Shown: positions 58,087-64,000 of the stretch, piece by piece
Numbering within the stretch: the stretch's first letter is position 1
Layout of the letters: every line of letters begins with the position of its first letter
Made by a program: the position numbers and the translations under genes
Notes under the pieces: model-generated
Told to the model about the DNA's origin: nothing
Seen by the model: only the letters and a program-made list of their open reading frames with translations
The model's database searches: none
From: Combretum micranthum
Taxonomy: Eukaryota; Streptophyta; Magnoliopsida; Myrtales; Combretaceae
Length of the DNA: 64,000 bases
Assembly: GCA_024138025.1 (NCBI GenBank)
Contig: JAMXBD010002763.1
Location: 62,001 to 126,000, forward strand
Direction: 5' to 3'

Positions 58087-60581
58087 GTTCCCAATACTTG
58101 ATATTTTATTTTCTTGCTTATTATTTATTTTAGTATTTTCTTATGTTCTTATTACTTTATTTGCTCATGATACTTGCATTTACATAATGTTATGTCTCAA
58201 CTAATCTAAAAGTAGAATTTCATTTTTATTTAAAGGAACTCAAAACTAGATTTTCGATTATGTAATTCTTCATAAGATCATGAGTTATTATCAACCACAC
58301 ATAAATAGAGTTTTTCTCAAACGTTTCCTTAAATAACAAAGATGTTTTTACCAAGAAAACTTAAGAAATAGATATTTTCATTATATTATGTTAACCTAAG
58401 TTTTAGTAAAATAATTTGTTAGTTTTCAAAGTTTTCACAAAAAGCTTAAGAATAACTCTTTTTAACTCCATAACAAAACTAAGAAAAAACTAGTTTTTAA
58501 AAGTTAAGATGATTCAACCAATAAAATTACAAACCACTTAGGAAAAATAATGATTTTCAAATTTCTAAAAAGAAGGAACTCATTTTCAAAAGAATATAAA
58601 TAAAAGTAAGATTAACAATAATGGATTTTACCATAAAGATTATTCTTTTCGGAAGAAATAAAAAGAAAAAAAAAAAAAATTTTAGAAAACAAAATTATAT
58701 TTTAAATAATAAAGACAAGACTCAAGGACCATTCTAACATTACAAATTCATAAAGAGATTTTTCAACAACTTAATATTATTTAATAAATTTGAATTTAAG
58801 TAAAACTTATAAAATACTAAGGTTAAAGGAAATTTACTTGTTTTGGAAAAAGGAATGAAGGAAATAAAATAGGAATATACTCATTTATAATGAAAATATA
58901 AGTTTCTTCCAAATACTTGAAAGGAATTTATCAAGATAAGTTTTAACACTTTAAAAAGAATTGTTTTATGAAATAAATTGTTGAGACACTACCATTAGAA
59001 ATTTTGCATATAAAATGAGTTTATCTATATGCTCAAAGTATTTATCAATATATGTCATAATTATATGTATATTTATATATATATATATTGTTACAAAAGG
59101 ATTCTTTTTAAATGAAGTTGAGTTAGAAATGGATTTGCCAAAGTTTAGAAATAATTCATTTTTAAATCTGTACTGACATTTTTCGGAACCCAAATGACTT
59201 ATATGACAAAGAAACCTTAGAAATGGTAAATCTTTTCGAATAGGTAGAAAACGGTCTATATTATATGCGAAATTTGAGTTAATGATTAAGTTATGGCCAT
59301 TTTAGTTGAAAGTTGAAATTTCCTCTTATACGATTTTACCGCTATTTTAAGAGAAGTTTAGAATCTCTAAGAATAGAGAAATTCATTGAAAGATTATCCG
59401 GGTATTTCTTTTGTCTAGGTGACGAAAGATACAAGATTACCCTACCCGAGGATTACTAGACTAAGAAGATCGCAAATGGGAGTGAGTTATTCTCCTAATT
59501 TCATTACCTTGCTTGTGCTTGTAAAGTTAGCGGCATTAGTATACTAAGAAAAGATATAAAATAGATATATATTGGGGAATTTGGGATTATGTATGTGTGA
59601 TTCTATGTTTATGTATGAATGAGGAATTAGAATAATGCAACTTCGAACCGCTTGTTTAATAATTTTGTTTACTTACTTGTATAACTGTTATTTGTTTGCT
59701 AAATTAATTGATCGCCCTAATAAACCTTAATAAGCATTGGCTTAAGAAAATAAAACGTTCACGCATAGCATCCATCGAATCACATCTATTTCGGAAGGCT
59801 GCTACTCCTACGCGTAGTTGGAAGTTGGTTGGTTGTGATCGTGTGGTGCCACAGGCCATGTTCTTCCTGGAGAATCCAAATCGCTCGGGGAAAAGCGACT
59901 CTAGGTTCAGAGCGAGCCAACCGAACGCTGTGGATGAGGACTGAGGACTAGCAGTAGAGGTCGAGGACCTTCAACCCCGATTCCTAACCTTTGATACGGA
60001 GGGGTAAATCGTCTATTATATGGTTTCCGAATAACTATATATTTAATTGTGTAATCATGTGATTGTTGCATTGTATGCATAGCATTATGTGTGATTAAAT
60101 AAATAACTTGTTTGAAAATATGGTGCGAATGAAAATGAATAATATCTCACTAGCTAGTTGTACCTTATACCCTATAGATTTTATTGCAACAGGTATACTG
60201 TGGCTTAAATTGAGGGATCATGACATTAAGGAAGTCATGGTTGGATAGTTAAGCTTCTATGAAGGAAATGGGATCATAAGATGAAGTAATGTTGTAAGGT
60301 CTTTATATGAAATGACCTATATGGTAAGTGATGTATATTTATTTGAAGTGGGATATGCCCTTAAGAATTGGAGTGCAATTGTATGTTTTATGATAAGTAT
60401 TTCTTTGCCTTGTTACTTATTTATTATCGATGTAAATTGCGCTACTCCATTGCGTTCCCTTGGTTGTGATGTACGCCTTGTACATGATATGAAAGCCTTT
60501 GCGTGACTAAGGTAGTCATTCTAGGCTTTAGTATTATGTACGGTGGACTGCCACGTTTAAGGTACCCCTCGGGCGGTGACA
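58087..60581 (+). mobile_element. LTR-H, second part
   Basis: This resumes LTR-H after LTR-B. Its mini-exon is 59419-59481 (63 nt, ends GCAAATGGGA before GTGAGTTAT) and a late acceptor CAACAG lies at 60191-60192. The terminal part (about 59790-60581) resembles LTR-C rather than LTR-A. It ends GGGCGGTGACA followed by the duplication TCGGG (60582-60586). Confidence 0.88.
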
Positions 60582-61560
60582 TCGGGCATTCTTTCATTAC
60601 CTCCTGAGTTACAACCCTGCCTCTGTGGGTGTATAGATCCCTAATCTTTTATTCATTGGCTTCATGTGTTAGGCCTAGTCTTTTGGCTAATGTAGCGTCT
60701 ATAAATGAATGTGTCGCGTCGATGTCAAATAGGGCTACACTGATTGGTCTTTCACTTATATTGTTCTATTTATCAATTATGCATTACATGTTATTTATGA
60801 CTCATAAAGTATTTATTGTGAATCTAAAGTGTTCGTGTCTCATATATAGCTTTAAATATAATAACATACCTGCAATGAGTCTGGTATCATCCAAGTCAGC
60901 TCCATCCCAATGTTTTCAGCATCTTCCTCATCTATCTCTTCCTCATCAGCTGGAGTTCCATGCATAGCATAAATCTAGCTACTCCCATAGTTTTGCTGTA
61001 CTGACATTGCCTCTTTCTGATCCTTTACTTCAACAACCCTTTAGATTGTGATGATCCAGCGCTTTAGTATCCTTTGGGGACAATAGGATGATATGTGACC
61101 GTCTTTCTTATAGATAAAGCAGTCGCACCAGCTAGCATTTACTTCTACTAGCATGACGACTTTTTACATTTCCAACTGTCTTTAAGAACCTTCCTTTCTT
61201 ATGAGTAACACTCATTCCCACATTTTCATGAATTCTTTTTCCAAGTGTTTGCCTGTTTTTTTATACCTTTTACTTCATATTTTCTAGCACGTTTATCACT
61301 CGTGCTTTCTCTACATAGCAGCAAAGTCATGAAAGTTTGCCTTTTCTATTCATTCTATCTTTTTGCATCTGGTTAAACTAATATAGTCATTGAACTCATG
61401 TTCATACTCATCACGTTTTGCTCCCCTAGGTCATATTCTTGAATCAGTATTGTACTTTGCTTTCAAGCTGTCCGAAAAATATTCCTTTAGAAATTCCTAT
61501 CTAAAAACTCTCCACGTCATGGGATGTGGCAATCCTCTTTACTTTGAATCCCACCATATT
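60582..61560 (-). pseudogene. P2 gag C-terminus and protease N-terminus, decayed
   Basis: On the minus strand a zinc-knuckle relic CFIYKKDGHISSYC (about 61080-61130) has Tyr in place of the second Cys. The protease active site near 60710-60745 reads FDIDATHSFIDA, so the essential Gly of the DTGA/DSGA site is Asp. Part of the gag capsid region is seen at 61440-61560, where its Trp-Glu-Ser motif is cut by the LTR at 61561. Frameshifts are frequent. It is joined to 37107-37783 across LTR-H. Confidence 0.78.
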
Positions 61561-64000
61561 TGTCACACCCCAAAGTATGCCCTACACGTGACAGTCCGCC
61601 ACACTCAATATTTAAACTCAAGTAAGACAATCTTAGTCTTCCCATGAGTTGAACATCGAGTGTAAGGCTCACTCTCAACATTCAGAGACCATCTTTGGTT
61701 CGTAGTAGCTTAAGGAGACATACATAGCAACAAGAAGTAAATCATGACCGTCTCATAGAAAACATTCTATTACATGAACTAGGGGCATACCCCCAATAAC
61801 ACTGCTAAGAATCACAGGCTCACAAATTCCTTGTATTATCCTTCAGCACTGGTTCAGGGAACAGGATTAAGTCCATTTCTACTTTTAGGTCCGGCCTTAA
61901 CAAAGCTCCTTAACATCTAAGAGCTGTACCTGATGTCCCATGGGTCCTCGGAGATAGCCAAAGGTATTCATACTGCAATAGAAAACTATTGGGTATAAGC
62001 TATACTAGCTTAGTGAGAAAAACTTCCATATCACAATTAAGACAATCATTCAAGCAAGTGATTATTCAAGCAAGAAATGCATCAAACAAATGGTTCAACA
62101 AACATATGACCATCCGGAAATCATATTGGATGGACTTGCGCCTCCATCCCGGTTTAGCAAGATTAACGAATCCTGCGATACAACGCCGTCTAAGCTCACG
62201 GTCAACTGAACAATATTTCGTTTTGTGGATCACGATCAACCAACAATTCGTTTTTATGGATCACGATTAACCAACAATTCAATTATGGATCATGATAAAC
62301 CAACAATTGCTATGCTCCATCCCATCGTGATATAAAGGGTTCAATTATATTGAAGTCCAATAATCGGTTAACCAATTCTTTTAGGTGACCAAGCAATATC
62401 GCAGACAATCATTTCTAACTCATCTCTGCACAAGCAAACTTATCACCCGGCTTCGATATTCTTTACTTCAGCTCACACACATCACACAGCAAACAATTAA
62501 TATCTAACTAACCCCATCATGCATAATCTTCTCTTTTATCTTTGCTTAGCAACTAGTGCAACTATTATTACAATCACAAGCAATAATTGAAATCGGAAGA
62601 GATACTCACTCGGCCATGGTACGCCGGTCTCTTAAAACGGTAGTCAGGTGATAGGGTATCGTCGTGCTCGGGATCACCTACCAAATAAGAAAAGCCTAAT
62701 CAGAATCTCATCAACTTCACTAATTCAAGCTAGGCATCTAAACTACTCAAAATCGTGACTCTCGCTATTTGCGGAGTTCCAACTTAAAACGGCCATAACT
62801 TGGTCATTTTAACTTGGAATTTCGCAAATTTATATCGATTTCTATCTACTTCGAAAGATCTATCTATTTTCTAATATTATTTTCAGTTTGAAGACATTAA
62901 GGTCACGGAAACAGAGGGATCAGATCTGTTCTGTAACGTTTCTATTTCCGAAAAATTTGTTTCGCATTTATAAAAATGTTTTAGTTGATGACTCATGTAT
63001 AGATGGTATATGAATGAATTCCTAGTATGATGTCACGTGAGCTCAATATATGCATGTCTTGATGATTCTTGATGATGAACTCTTATGAACTCCTAATTAT
63101 TATAAAACTCCATGATAGTCATTTCAAAAAATATATTCTTTCCAACTTTGCATTCCCTAGGGTTTTTAGGATTCTAATCTGGAATTACTTGTTATCTAAA
63201 TAAAAATGAGTCCTTAAAACCTATACTAACCATGACCTTCATTTAGCATAAAAATCCACATTTTTCACTTGGCAAATATGTTTTCAAACAAGCTTTTTAC
63301 AAAAATCCGAATTTGGAAATATTCTTTCTTGCATTTTTCCTATGAGAAAACTGTTTAATGCACCAAAATTTAAAGCTTTATTATCTATTATCAAAGGACT
63401 TCACTTAACTTATAAAACTTGTAATTTGAGCTTGATACTAGGTGTTTATGTAGGCATTACTCTAAATTCGATTTAACAATTTGATCACTAACTCAAGATT
63501 TTCCATTCTAACTCCACTACTTGATTTTCATATTACTCATGCCTAAACTCATCTAAACTTGTAAAACTCATTCTTAAAGATACCTATTACATAAACCTTT
63601 CATTTTTCATGAAAAATATGAGTTTTAAAGTGGTTTCAAGGTTTTTAAAATAGGTCTCAAAAATAACGAATTTTCCTTTGAACTTTGCTAACAAAAATCA
63701 TTTCTTTTCAAGTTCTTTGCCTTATTTCATAAATATCTACCAACTAACATGTTTATATATACACAAGGCCAGGCTTTTATGAACATCAATGCATAAAACA
63801 CAAAATATGCATGTGAACATGAATGTCAAGGAAAACATGAGTGTCTAAACACTAGATCTACAACTTATAGTGCATGAACATGAGCTTAATGATACGAACA
63901 TTAACTTTCCAAGCAAGATCTCTACTTTACATGCATGAACATAATATTATTTCAACAATAACTCTTTTAAATACAAGATCTACTTTTTGTGATGGCTTGA
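61561..64000 (-). mobile_element. LTR-B-like mosaic LTR, runs off the right edge
   Basis: On the plus strand it begins TGTCACACCCCAAAG inside P2 gag (left flank ATATT). The first about 430 bp are unlike LTR-B and share AGGGGCATACCCC-type sequence with LTR-A. From about 61990 on it follows LTR-B closely (compare 16460 onward), including the TGGATCACGATTAACC repeats. The mini-exon lies at 62610-62677 (minus) with ACCATGGCCGA|GTGAGT. The window ends inside it. Confidence 0.85.

Noticed and set aside
1..64000. Search for host genes
   Set aside because: No frame outside the retroelements has protein-like composition, introns in a sensible order, or a recognisable domain. Every longer frame was traced to gag-pol, to element F, or to LTR sequence.

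Overview
The window is plant nuclear DNA, most likely from a large, repeat-rich eudicot genome; I cannot name the species. No host gene, rRNA or conventional tRNA gene is visible. Almost everything is nested LTR retrotransposons. Two degenerate Ty3/gypsy chromoviruses of the Tekay/Del type lie on the minus strand. Around and inside them are long (3.3-4.9 kb) LTRs from at least four related families, called here LTR-A, -B, -C and -H. All share the ends TGTAAACCCC...GGGCGTGACA (or the reverse complement TGTCACGCCC...GGGGTTTACA). This degree of nesting suggests gene-poor heterochromatin.

Layout. 1-1775 is a minus-strand LTR-C piece. 1776-2985 is an unclassified LTR (G). 2986-5590 is AT-rich and non-coding. 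5591-6033 is the leader and primer site of an Ogre/Tat-like element (E). The LTR of E is cut into three pieces (6034-7317, 10761-11536, 27472-27687) by a solo LTR-B (7318-10760) and by the only full-length element, chromovirus A (11537-27471, minus strand, target duplication GATTA). Element A carries gag, protease, RT, RNase H, integrase and a chromodomain, all with frameshifts, and has a solo LTR-B (16060-19446) inside its integrase. From 27688 rightwards comes a truncated LTR (D), then a second chromovirus polyprotein (P2) split by a solo LTR-A (29947-33252), a solo LTR-B (33646-37106), LTR-H (37784-60581) and, at the right edge, a mosaic LTR (from 61561). LTR-H is split by an LTR-B (39598-58086). 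That LTR-B is split by a tandem array of a small non-autonomous Athila-like element F (LTR-internal-LTR-internal-LTR, 41861-56998). The F array is split by a solo LTR-C (48541-53439). Target duplications (TGAAC, GATTA, CTTTT, TCGGG, GTTCC, ATGAA, GAACC) support the nesting order, which is five levels deep at C.

How the parts work together. The most interesting observation is that the long LTRs look like split genes. Downstream of the TATA box each LTR has a candidate 5' splice donor, and about 1.5-2 kb later a conserved mini-exon of 63-98 nt. The mini-exon ends in a start codon directly before a GTGAGT donor (ATGGCCGA|GTGAGT and variants). In element A, joining this mini-exon to an AG at 23055-23056 would open the gag frame as M-A-E-P-R-R-G-R. 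The genomic DNA has no ATG there and an in-frame stop three codons before the first proline codon. This is a hypothesis from reading the sequence and needs RNA evidence. Other items worth checking are a hairpin in the LTR with a compensatory base-pair change between families, a diverged repeat ladder of about 165-205 bp in LTR-C and LTR-B, a 43-base G run, and a Cys-rich ORF in element F.
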